Part shown: positions 13,201 to 23,076 of the stretch, piece by piece
How positions within the stretch are numbered: position 1 is the first letter of the stretch
Layout: every line of letters begins with the position of its first letter
Source: Diospyros lotus
Taxonomy: Eukaryota; Streptophyta; Magnoliopsida; Ericales; Ebenaceae
NCBI RefSeq assembly: GCF_014633365.1
Contig: NC_068344.1
Span: forward strand, 9,067,669 to 9,131,668
Length of the DNA: 64,000 nt
Direction: 5' to 3'
Notes under the pieces: model-generated
What the model was told of the DNA's origin: nothing
Database searches by the model: none
The model's input: only the letters and a program-made list of their open reading frames with translations
Program-made: the position numbers and the translations under genes

Positions 13201-13970
13201 TAACCCTTATTTGCTGAGAGATTTTTGAAGTGGACATTGGACGTAAAACTACAAGTTTCTTTCCCTTGAGACTAGTTGAGGGAGGTTTTTTAACGTTCCC
13301 AAGAGGCAATTTAGAGTGTCGACGGATGGAGGTCTCCCAGAGATTCCCCCTTGCCTTGGAGACCTTACTAGGTCCTTTAGCATGGCCTTTTGTCTCTTTT
13401 TATTTATATTTAATTTTCTTCCTTTACGTTATTTTATTTATTATTGTTGTTCAATATTTTAGATATTATGCACATCAATATGAAAAAAAAAAAAAAAGAA
13501 CAATCACGTCAAAACCATATTAATTATAAAAAAACTAATATTTATTTCACTTTTAGAAATTTAACATCGTCATTTTTTTAAGACATAATTTTTTGAAAAT
13601 ACTTTATTTTAAAATGATATTTGTGTTAGCTAACAAAATTTCAAAGCACTATCAAACACAGAAAAAATATTAATTTGGTGGGTAAAATAGAACTTGAGAA
13701 TGTAAATTCCAGTAGAACTGCCTTTTTTAGAAATATACAGTAAAGTAAATTAATGTAATGATATCATATGGCATGAACCCACCATTAAATAAGATTTACT
13801 ACTTATTCCAAGATCCATTGCATATATTACAAATATCTCGCAATATCTCCAGTACTTAATGAGATTTACTAAATCTTTCAATATTATTTGGATATATTAA
13901 CCCTCCATGGATTATTTTGAAGCATAAATCGCTTTCATTTTCTATTCAACCAAGTAAAACAACAAAAGCA
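13201..13970. other. Upstream region of defensin-like gene 1
   Basis: Holds an open frame at 13230-13523 with a hydrophobic C-terminal half and a lysine run from a poly-A tract; no family is recognised and I do not call it a gene. The last 200 bp are AT-rich, with GATATATTAACC near 13890 as a possible TATA box about 80 bp before the ATG at 13971. The 5' leader is CA/A-rich, as in many plant genes. Confidence 0.35.
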
Positions 13971-14359
13971 ATGGCCAACGTCGGAGATGTTTTTGCCATC
14001 ATTCGGCAATTCTCTTTCTCAATTTTGTGTATGGTTCTGCTTTGCACTATGACTTCAGGTACAATTCATTTCAAACCAATGATTTTTAGGGTTCATTAAT
14101 CTTTTTTTTTTTTCTTTTTGAAATGAATATGATCTAACTTCAATAACAAATCTATTTAATCAAATATATTTTTATATTTGGATGTATATCTATTGTTGAA
14201 GGACTGGCTGCGATCGGAACAGGAGCAATTGAAGCTGACCCTTGTGAGTTAATAGGGCTATGCATAAAATTTGAAGATTGTTACAAGACTTGCATTGAAT
14301 ATGGGTATCCACATGGAGGTAAATGCATAGGTTGGGGACCTAATTGTTGCTGTGCCTAA
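13971..14359 (+). CDS. Defensin-like cysteine-rich secreted peptide 1 (two exons)
   Basis: Probable secreted antimicrobial or signalling peptide of the plant defensin-like (DEFL/LCR) group. Exon 1 is 13971-14058: 29 codons of a signal peptide with hydrophobic core FSFSILCMVLLC. A GT-AG intron (14059-14201) interrupts after the first base of a Gly codon, and exon 2 is 14202-14359, giving 81 aa. The mature part has eight Cys spaced C-x5-C-x5-C-x3-C-x10-C-x6-CCC, including CYKTC and a GGKC gamma-core-like turn; Cx3C plus the terminal Cx1C fit a CS-alpha-beta fold. An intron between signal peptide and mature domain is typical of plant DEFL genes. The frame is intact. A copia element lies 87 bp after the stop. 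The paralogue at 34204 shares intron phase and Cys order. Function beyond family is inferred. Confidence 0.85.
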
Positions 14360-14445
14360 AATTGATCATCAATTTCTTTCTATCGTTCATCTCTAAAATA
14401 AAATCAACATTAATTGTTGTTTATCTTTCAAGTTTCATGACTATC

Positions 14446-14729
14446 TGTGTTGAAACTTTCCTTTGTTATTTCATTGATTTGAGATAAATTTGATTTTGTG
14501 TCTAGTCTTTTGTCTCTTGTGATTATTGAGAGGATTTTATAACCCAGATTTGATGATATTAGTAGAATTTTTGAGTGAATTTCGCTCTCGTGATTTTTAC
14601 TCTTCACATTGAGAGAGTTTTCCACTTAAATTAATTGTCTCCTTTTTTTTTTTTTTGTAATTGCACTTGGTACTTGATTGGTTGTGTTGTTTACTCACAA
14701 GTTAGGGATTAGGTATATTGATCCCAACA
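14446..14729 (+). repeat. 5' LTR of the copia element
   Basis: 284 bp from TGTGTTGAAACTTTCC to TATATTGATCCCAACA. From 14479 on it aligns with 17741-17998 (shared blocks include CTTTTGTCTCTTGTGAT versus GTCTCTTGCCTCTTGTGAT, and GGGATT(A/G)GGTATATTG). The start is chosen by the TG end and the flank match and is less certain than the end. Confidence 0.75.
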
Positions 14730-14732
14730 AAA

Positions 14733-14744
14733 TGGTATCAAAGC
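14733..14744 (+). promoter_or_regulatory. tRNA-Met type primer binding site
   Basis: TGGTATCAAAGC, three bases after the LTR end. It differs at one base from the common plant copia primer site TGGTATCAGAGC. Confidence 0.8.
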
Positions 14745-14798
14745 ATTGATTTAGGTTTTCTATTTACTTGTGTTAAACTATGGAAACAAATACTAGTA

Positions 14799-16095
14799 CA
14801 TTACAAAAAAATTAATTTTTTACGGCGGCTTTGAAACCCGCCACAAAACATGGTATTTTTGCGATCGCCGAAAAATACGTTTTTTGCAGCAGTTTTTTTA
14901 ACATTTTGTGGCGATTTTCTGCAAAATTCATTAAAATATTTAATTTTGCGACGGTTTTCAAAGAATCGCCGCTAAATTAAGAAAATAATTAAATAATTAA
15001 AAAATAAATTTAAATTTCGAGGCGATTTCTAAGAAACCGTCGCTAAATTTAAAAATAATTAAATAATTAAAATTCAAATAACATTTGCAACGGTTTTGAA
15101 AAATCGCCGTAAAATTTGTTAAAAAATTGAATTTAGCGACGATTTTTTAGAAACCGTCACTAAATTCAAAAATTAATTAAATAATTTTAAATTAAAATTA
15201 AATTAATATTTGTAGCGATTTTGAAAAATTGCCACAAAATTCATTAAAAAAATGAATTTAGAGGCAGTTTCTCAAAAAAGCCGCTATATTCAAAAAATAA
15301 TTAAATAATTTAAAATTAAAATTAAATTAATATTTGTTGCAAAATTCATTAAAAGTTAAAAATTATTTAAGAGAATAATTAAAAATTTAATTCATAAAAA
15401 AATATAAAATCTTAAAAATAAATTTAAAATTTAATTTAAATTAATTACAAATTAATTAAAAAAATTAATTTAAAAAAAATAAAAAGAAATTTAACAAAAT
15501 TTTCTTTTTTAAAAAATATATAAAATCTTCTTTTTATTTTTTAATCAATTAATTTGTTTAATTTAACTCAATTAATTTATTTTTAATTAATTTCTTTATT
15601 CTTTTAAAATATAATCAATTAATTACTTTTTTAATTTATATTAAAAAATATAAAATATAATTCTCAAAAATAGTGGTTGGTTTAGTATATAATTTATATG
15701 TGTGCATATATTACAAGGAGGTTTTGCAGATCAGACGGTTCGCACGCGCACACGCATAGGGGTGGTCCCGAGTTTCAAACTTGGTGAAGGGAAAGCTGGG
15801 AATTAATTTTCAGCTTCGTCACGTGGCGCGGGAACATGCACCCACCTAGCGTGCGCGTGAGCCCGCACCAGTGTGCGTGTGCGAGTAGGGCTAGGCCTGG
15901 GCGCGCTGCCCACGCTTGCGCGAGGTGCTAAAATTAAAAATTCAATTCTTTTGAAATTTTTTGCAGAGGTTCCGAAACCGCCACTAAATCACCTATTTTG
16001 CGACGGTTCTTAAACCGCTATAAAAAATATGACTTAGAGACGATTACTCCAGCGGTTGCTAAAAACCGTCGCTAAATGCCATTCTTTTTGTAGTG
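14799..16095. mobile_element. CACTA-like non-autonomous DNA transposon, 1297 bp
   Basis: Ends are CATTACAAAAAAATTAA on the left and, read inward on the other strand, CACTACAAAAAGAATGG on the right. Flanks are identical 3-bp duplications GTA (14796-14798 and 16096-16098), the size made by CACTA elements. The subterminal regions carry many inverted copies of GCGACGGTTTTT / AAACCGTCGCTAAAT (14821-15290 and 15965-16075), the usual transposase-binding type of repeat. There is no coding capacity: the centre is very AT-rich, then a GC-rich patch with GCGCGC runs (15730-15930). Inserted just after the gag start codon of the copia element. Confidence 0.8.
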
Positions 16096-17351
16096 GTAGA
16101 ATGATACAAATTATCATCTATGAAATGGTAAGATTGAGGATCTTCTCTATATGTAAAAGATTACTATTTACCTATGTTTGTTGAAGAGAAATCCACTAAT
16201 AAATCTAATGCTAAATGGACTTTACTACATCGCCAAGTGTGAGGACTGATTAGGCAATGGGCGGATGATAATGTATTGAATCATGTTAGTAATAAGAATC
16301 ATGCTTGTTCTTTGTAGTTGAAGCTAGAGCAATTGTATGCTTGGAAAACCAAAAATCATAAGTTGTTCTTGATCAAGAAGATGATTAGTTTGAAATATGA
16401 AGAAGGAACTCTAATGTCAGATCACTTGAATGTGTTTCAAGGATTGTTCAATCAGTTGTTTGGTATGGGAATCAAATTTGATGATGAGATTGTGCGCCTA
16501 TGGCCTTTTAGTACGCTACCGGATTCTTGGGAGACATTTAAAATGTCACTTTCTAACTCCACTTCAAATGGTGTTATCTCCATAGTAAATAATAGTGTTC
16601 TGAATGAGGAAATGAGAAAAAAGTCACAGTTTGGTTCCTCACAATCTGATGTTTTGGTTACTGAGTCAAGGGGGAAGTTTGAATCGGGATTCGAAAATGA
16701 GTAAAAGTAAAAGCCAAGGAAAGTTAAACAAGTTTGCAAATGTAGAATGCTACCACTACCATAAAAAGTGGCACATTAAGAAGAGCTGTTGGTAGTTGAA
16801 GAGAGACAACAAAAATGAAAAAGAAAAGAATCAGGGAGATAATGATTAATGAGTTGCAGCCACTACTAAAGAGTTTCTCGTTGTTCTTGATGAAAATCTC
16901 ATGAATCTTGCATGTTATGAGAACAATTGGGTCATTGATAGTGGAGCCTCTATTCATGCTACATTGAGGCGGGAATTCTTTGCTACATATATCTTAGGTA
17001 ATTTTAGTTCCATTAAGATGGGTAACAATGGTATGGATAGTATTGTTGGCATGAGAAATGTTTGCTTAGAAACTAGTAATGGTACTAGACTTGTGCTTAA
17101 GGGTGTTAAGCATGTTTCAGATATTCATTTGAACTTAATTTTAGCTGGGAGACTTGATGATGAGGGTTTCTACAGTACATTAAGTGATGGTCAATGAAAG
17201 CTTACAAAACATTCCGTAGTTGTGGTTAAAGATAACAAATCTTTGTCTTTCTGGAGGCATTGTAAATGCAATGGAGAATGATGGTACTATTGAGTTATGG
17301 CACAAAAGGCTCGATCACATGAGTGAGAAAGGAATGCCTACGTTGTCCAAG

Positions 17352-17445
17352 AAAGAGCTCATTTTAGGAATCTCTAGTGTACACTTGAAAAAATGTGGAA
17401 AGAGCTCATTTTAGGAATCTCTAGTGTACACTTGAAAAAATGTGG
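17352..17445 (+). repeat. 47-bp tandem duplication in copia pol
   Basis: Two copies starting AAAGAGCTCATTTTAGGAAT, at 17352 and 17399, period 47, essentially identical. The length is not a multiple of three, so the duplication breaks the frame. Confidence 0.9.
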
Positions 17446-17740
17446 TCATTGTTTGCCGGTGAAGAACATAGGGTCTCATTCAAATCGTTTTTTCTTACAA
17501 GAAAGCCAAAAACACTTGATTTGATACACTCCGATATGTGTGGTTAAATAAAGACAATGTCTCTTGGTGGTTCATCTTATTTTGTCACATTTATTGATTA
17601 TCACTAAAGGAATGTGTGTGCTTACACTATGAAAAGTAAAGATTAGGTATTGAGTATTTTTAAGCAATTCCAAGTATTGGTTGAGAGACAGACAGGGAAG
17701 AAGTTGAAGTTTATTCGAATCAACAATGGAGTTAGTAAAG

Positions 17741-17998
17741 TTGAGATAAGTTTGATTATGTGTTTGGTCTCTTGCCTCTTGTGATTCTTGAAAGGATTTT
17801 GCAACCCATATTTGGTGATATTAGCGAAATTTTTAGATAGACTTCAATCCCGTAATTTTTTACTCCTCACATTGAGAGGGGTTTTTCACATAAATTGGTT
17901 GTCTTCTTTATTTTTGTAATTGCATTTGGTACTTAGCTGGTTGCTTTGTTTCCTCACAGATTTTCACAAATTAGGGATTGGGTATATTGATCCCAACA
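17741..17998 (+). repeat. 3' LTR of the copia element, 5'-truncated
   Basis: Aligns with 14479-14729 and ends with the same TATATTGATCCCAACA. It is preceded directly by integrase-like sequence (GGAGTTAGTAAAG), so the left part of the LTR and most of pol were removed by one deletion. Confidence 0.8.
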
Positions 17999-18229
17999 CT
18001 TTCCAAACAAACGGACTAAATTTTCCTCACCCTTTGTTTATTAGAGTAGAGGATTTCGTCAATGAAATATGTTATCACACATGTTTCCCAGCAATTAGGA
18101 GGCTCGCTAACTCACAGATATATAAATTTTCTTGGTGTTAACTTTTATCACATTAGTAACAATGAGAGCTCATGAGTTGGAGACTTGGTTAAGGAGGGTC
18201 AAGATTGTAATATTGTTCTCTAAAGATGT

Positions 18230-18280
18230 CCTACATTAGGGAAATTCTATTTACAACCATCAATTTTGCTCTCCGTAACC
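18230..18280. repeat. Left TSD and terminal inverted repeat of the MULE
   Basis: CCTACATTA (18230-18238) followed by the left TIR (18239-18280). The TIR matches the reverse complement of 25759-25800 with about seven mismatches. Confidence 0.9.
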
Positions 18281-18715
18281 TATTTTTAATATTCCTAAAA
18301 AATCCTCACATAAAATCTCATATTTACCCTTAATAAATGCTGTATGTTCAACCACTCAGCATTTACTCTTTCAAGCGCGCGTGTACGCAATTTCTCACCC
18401 ACCGTCGCTACAGCCACTTTATTCACTATATCACCATATCTGAACACTTTTACTCACCCACACCGCGCAGCCATTGTTATTCAACATACAACAAGCATTA
18501 CAGAACAACTATTACTCACTCAACACGAAAGATTGCTAAGCACAGTTCAGCTCGTGATAGGCAAGTTAAGTATGGAAGATTATCATAAACAAATGTTTAC
18601 AGAGTTTTACAAAGAAGATAATAACTATTCATGTTCTGGTGAGAAAGAAGATGATGAAATACATGAGGTATTTGAAAATTTGTTGTATTTCTAAATTTAT
18701 TTATAAGCAAGAGTT

Positions 18716-18890
18716 GGGAAACTCTGAAGGATACCCCAAATCCTTCGGGGGAATCAATGTGCCGCGAATCCTTCGATTCGGGGACTCCTTGAGTATCCGA
18801 ACCGAAGGATTCGGGAACTCGATGATGCCCCGAATCCTTCGGTTCGGGGGAGTCAAGTAACCCCGAATCTAATGATTCGGATATTTCATT
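18716..18890. repeat. MULE hairpin array 1 (CCGAATCNTTCGG type)
   Basis: About five irregular units such as CCCCGAATCCTTCGGTTCGG within transposase intron 1. Each unit is near-palindromic (CCGAA...TTCGG). Related arrays occur at 22345-22615 and 25275-25448. Confidence 0.75.
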
Positions 18891-18950
18891 ACTTTAAATT
18901 ATTTATGTTTTTTATTTACATAATTTTTATTTTTTGTTCATATTTCATTA

Positions 18951-19187
18951 GTCAGCTGTTGAACCGTTTACCAACAATCAGCTATCATACATTATTAAAC
19001 TTTCATTTAGTTATTATGTGAACAATGTTTTTAAATTATTTATGTTTTCTATTTACATAATTTTTTTTCATTTCAACAGTCATTTGATGCTATTGAACCA
19101 TTTACTACTAATGAGGTATCATACATTTTTATTAAACTTTTATTTCATTATTATTTGAACAATATTTGAATTCTATTTTTTTATTAG
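18951..19187 (+). repeat. Tandem duplication of a transposase mini-exon and its intron
   Basis: Two copies of a roughly 120-bp unit: TCAGCTGTTGAACCGTTTAC at 18952 and TCATTTGATGCTATTGAACC at 19080. Each encodes an EPFT-containing exon followed by NTATCATACAT and an AT-rich intron. The second copy keeps the splice donor (GAG|GTATC), while the first reads CAG|CTATC and has lost GT, so only copy 2 can be spliced normally. Confidence 0.7.
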
Positions 19188-22100
19188 TTGTTTAGCAGTA
19201 AAGAAGAACTTATTGGATGGGTTAGACAAGTTGGAAAAGAAAATGAAATTGTTATCGTGATAAAGGGTTCTGAATGTGGAGGTCCCGGAAGGCCATTTAG
19301 AGTTCGTTTTGCTTGCGAAAGAGGTGGAAAATATAGACCATCAAAAAAGATAGAAGAATCAAGGGAAGAATTAAAACGTAAGTGTACGGGTTCAAAGAAA
19401 TGTGATTGTCCATTTCAATTAGTTGGCCTCAAAGTTTTAGACGAAAAATGGAAGTTGAAGATTACATGTGGATTTCACAATCATGCACCATCAACTCAAC
19501 TTGAGGGTCATTCATATGCAGTGCGGCTTACAGAAGAAGAGAAAAAAATATTGAATACAATGTCTAATAATCTTGTGAAGCCTAGAAATATTTTGATGGC
19601 TATAAAGGCACAGGACCATAGAAACGTAACTATTATCAAAACTATATATAATGCACGTCAAAGATATAGACTTATAGAGAAAGGTGGTCGATCACAAATG
19701 CAACAGTTGATGAAGAAATTAGGAGAATGTAATTATGTGGAATGACATAGATGTGAGAGATCAACAGATTGTATTACAGATTTATTTTGGGCTCATCCGA
19801 TGGCTATAGAGTTATTAAAGGTATTCCCCCATGTTTTAATAATGGATTGTACATACAAAACTAATAGGTACAAATATCCACTGCTTCAGATTGTTGGTGT
19901 AACATCCACTGAATTGACTTTTCCTGTTGCATTTGCATTCATGGATCATGAATACAAGGATAACTATACATGGGCAATGGAAAGATTACAGAGTTTGATG
20001 GGATCTAATATATTTTCGAGAGTAGTTGTTACGGACAGAGAATTAGCATTGATAAATGCAATACATAAAGTGTTTCCAAATGCTACCACTTTATTGTGCA
20101 GGTGGCATATATCAAAAAATGTACTCGCTAATTGTAAGAAGTTCTTCGATAGAAAAGAGACATGGGAGAAGTTTATATTAGGTTGGCAGCTTGTTATTTT
20201 TGCCTCAACTGAGAATGAATATGAACGTCGGCTTCATGACTTAACAGTTGAGTATCATATATATGACAATGCACTTGATTATGTGAGAAATGCATGGTTG
20301 AATAATTATAAGGAAAAGTTTGTTGCAACGTGGACAAATAAGATAATGCATTTTAGGAATGTTACTACTAACAGGTACTATTTATAAAACTCAGATCTTA
20401 TATATCTTTACTTATTATTTATATTATAATATACTAAAAAATTACGATATCTGATATATCAATATGATTTTGTTCAAGGGCTGAGAGTGCGTATGCAAAG
20501 CTGAAAAGACATCTTGGATCATCTCAAGGTGATTTTGAGTCATCATGGACAATCATCAACTCTCTTATTGAGTTACAGCATACTGAGATCAAAGGATCAT
20601 TTGAGAAGAGCTTAACATTGGTGCAACATAATTTCAAACCAGAAATTTTCAGAGAATTACGAGGTATTATCTCTAGAAATGCAATGAATATGGTCTTAAA
20701 GGAAACACAGATAGCTCAGAAAATTGGGGTGGATAAGATTTCATGTGGATGTGTGATAAGAAGTACACATGGTTTGCCTTGTGCACATGAAATTGCAGAG
20801 TTCATCATTCAAGGACGACCAATTCCCTTATCAGTTGTGCATTCTCATTGGAGAAAGTTACATTTGATGCAGACTACTTGTGATGAAGATATCTCATCTC
20901 TACTGATGATTGAGCCAGAGATAGATACCATATATAAGAAGTTTCAATTAGAATCAGAGGCAGGTAAATTGGTATTGAAACGAAAGTTGAGAGAATTAGT
21001 TGATCCTGCTACAACTTCATTGATGGCGCAAAGTGTTAAAGTTAAAACAAAAGGTAAGCCATCCTCAAAGAAAAAATATCACTTTGATAGTTCTACCAAG
21101 CGTGATCCATCTTATTTTGAAATAGTACAGTCTTCTCATGATAATACAACCCCAGTAATACAAAGTTCAAGTAAGATAGGGAAGGAATGTAAACATTCAA
21201 AATCTCGTGTGAATGTGAAATATAGATTGCGAGGTTATGATGATTCTTTTCCACCAAACGTACAATATTTCATACACAATATTGCGAATGTAGATTCTGA
21301 TGGACATTGTGGGTTTCGTGCCATTGCGGCATTTCTTGGCATGAGTGAGCAAAATTGGGGAGATATTCGTCTTAACCTGATTGAAGAGTTACATGTTTTT
21401 CGTGCTGAGTATTCACAATTATATGGATCTAATATGCGTGTAGATGAGTTAATGCATGCACTCTCTTGCTTTGAGTCTGTTGCACCTCCCCAACACTGGA
21501 TGACATTACCTGACATGGGACATTTGATCGCTTCAAAGTATAATGTGGTCTTGATCCATTTGTCTAGACTTCAATGTCTTACCTATCTTCTGCTGAGATC
21601 AGTACCTCCCCCATCACTACAACACAGAATTATTAGTATTGGTTTTGTGAATGATTGTCATTTTGTTCAGGTATTCTTATTTGTTATTATGTTGTGTATT
21701 TGGATTATTATATAGTTATTAGATTGTTATTAATAATACATGTTATTATTATTTTTCAAGTGTTTCTTAAACCAAACTCGCCAATACCTCCTGTTGCACT
21801 CAAGTGGCATAGATATCGAGCTGATAGTGCACGAGAATGGGAAACACCATATATAGCTAGAATTGAAGCATTTTTGTCTATGATTGACAAAAATGTGGCA
21901 ACTAAAGATATTATTGATTTAAGTGATGGTTGACAAAAATATGAATGTAATGTTATTGATTTAAGTGATGGATAAGAAAATTGTGTGGTAATTTGTTTAT
22001 CAAGTTTTATTTTTATAAAATTATAATTGTATTAGTTATAGTTATTATTGTGTATTAAATATGCGATGTTTTTATAAAATGTGATTTGTATGCAAGTACC

Positions 22101-22344
22101 ATTGATATCTTTAAGTTGCTTTAATTTAGGTTTTTAATATTTTATTTATATTTCTTTAATTTTAATATTTTAATTTTAGTTTGTTAAGTTTTTTTTAAAG
22201 TTATATCAAAATTAATATTTGTTTAGTTATAATTTTTTTTCCAATTGCTTTAATTTAGTCTATTTAATTTTTTTGAAATTACATCAAAATTTATATTCAT
22301 TTTGTTTTAATTTCTTTTCCTGTTGAAATTAAATTAAAACTCTC

Positions 22345-22615
22345 CCGAACTTCAATATTCGGGGGGAGTCGATATATCCGAATCCTGTGATTCGGGAACC
22401 TGCAACATTCCCGAACCTCTAAGTTCGGGGTCATCCTTAATCACCGAATCTAGAGATTCGGGAGGATTTGTAAATTTCGAACTCGAGGGTTCGGGAAAAT
22501 TCTCAATCACCGAACTCATAAATTCGAAAGTATTTGAAAATCTCGAAGTTAAGGATTCTGGGTCATCCCCAATCACAGAAGTGAGAGATTCTGGAATTTG
22601 AGTGATTCCCGAAGG
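22345..22615. repeat. MULE hairpin array 2, between the convergent genes
   Basis: About eight near-palindromes, e.g. TCCGAATCCTGTGATTCGGG, CCCGAACCTCTAAGTTCGGG and ACCGAATCTAGAGATTCGGG, with spacers of roughly 15-20 bp. Sits between the 3' ends of the transposase and PMD genes. An 89-aa open frame on the - strand (22352-22621) is a product of the repeat and is not called. Confidence 0.8.
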
Positions 22616-23076
22616 CTGCACGTCGATACCTCTGCCAACATTTGTAAGTATATTAAATTTATATTTTTTAAGTTACATTATATTAAATTTATATTTCTTT
22701 ACTTTTAATTTGTTTAGTTCATTTAATTTTAGTAATTTTAAAAGTTAAATCAACATTTATATTTATAATTTTTTTTAGTTGTTTTAATTTGAGTTTTCTT
22801 AAATTTTTTTAAAAGTTACATCAAAATTCATATTTTCTTTTGTTTTTTTGTCTTCAACCGCTTAAAATTTAATTTGTTTAGTTAAATATAAAAGAGAAAG
22901 AAAAATTAAATAAAATTACATTAAATTAAAACTAACAATAAAATATTATTACAAATCACTTAAATAACTTGATCCATTTTAGAAATACAGCCAATAAAAG
23001 TACTAATAAAAATAATTAATTGATTCAATGTTCCATCCTACTCGTGCTTGAATTAGACGTACTCATCATGCTTGAA

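Larger units (their letters stand above)
14780..17740 (+). pseudogene. Copia gag-protease-integrase remnant
   Basis: The gag ATG is at 14780; seven codons later the CACTA-like element interrupts it. Gag resumes after 16098 with frameshifts and at least two nonsense codons (TGA near 16239, TAG near 16316, both likely former Trp or Cys codons). The block 16318-16704 (WKTKNHKLFLIKKMISL) is the copia gag domain. A degenerate zinc knuckle CYHYHKKWHIKKSC lies at about 16748-16790, with the second Cys replaced. Protease follows with WVIDSGASIHAT (about 16927-16962, DSG active site), then the pre-integrase block LWHKRLDHMSEKG (about 17297-17335). A 47-bp tandem duplication shifts the frame at 17352-17445. 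Integrase ends near KFIRINNG (about 17708-17731), where the catalytic Asp of DNG reads Asn. Confidence 0.85.
14446..17998 (+). mobile_element. Ty1/copia retrotransposon, decayed, internally deleted
   Basis: 5' LTR (14446-14729), PBS, gag, protease and part of integrase, then a jump directly into a second copy of the LTR (17741-17998). The reverse transcriptase and RNase H regions are absent. Left flank CTATC and right flank CTTTC match at four of five bases, a plausible old target duplication. A CACTA-like element is inserted at 14799-16095. The element sits in the 3' flank of defensin-like gene 1. Confidence 0.85.
18572..21933 (+). pseudogene. MULE transposase with C-terminal OTU-like domain, one nonsense codon
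   Basis: Predicted exons: 18572-18667 (ATG, acidic, MEDYHKQMFTEFY), 19080-19115, 19188-20374, 20479-21670, 21761-21933. Domains: FAR1/WRKY-GCM1-type zinc region (about 19300-19495, ending CGFHNH); MULE transposase core with MDCTYKTN (about 19843), VVTDRELALINAI (about 20026) and LLCRWHISKNV (about 20095); SWIM finger CGC-x9-CAH (about 20741-20790); basic linker; OTU-like cysteine protease fold with DSDGHCGFRA (about 21293-21320) and C-terminal NDCHFVQ as candidate catalytic His (about 21650-21670). Most of the frame is open. TGA at 19743-19745 interrupts exon 3 but the same frame continues, so it is a point nonsense mutation, unless the copy is read through. The last junction (21670/21761) needs one extra base to keep frame. 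WRKY-GCM1 / MULE / SWIM transposases with protease domains are a known plant class. Confidence 0.85.

Noticed and set aside
13230..13523. 97-aa frame with hydrophobic tail as a membrane protein
   Set aside because: The hydrophobic stretch comes from T-rich DNA and the basic tail from a poly-A run; no family match.
18337..18694. Overlapping frames near the left end of the MULE as separate genes
   Set aside because: Only the part from the ATG at 18572 to the donor at 18668 fits transposase exon 1; the rest is TIR and leader.
22352..22621. 89-aa repeat protein (PES...SVI) on the - strand
   Set aside because: A direct translation of the CCGAA hairpin array between two genes.
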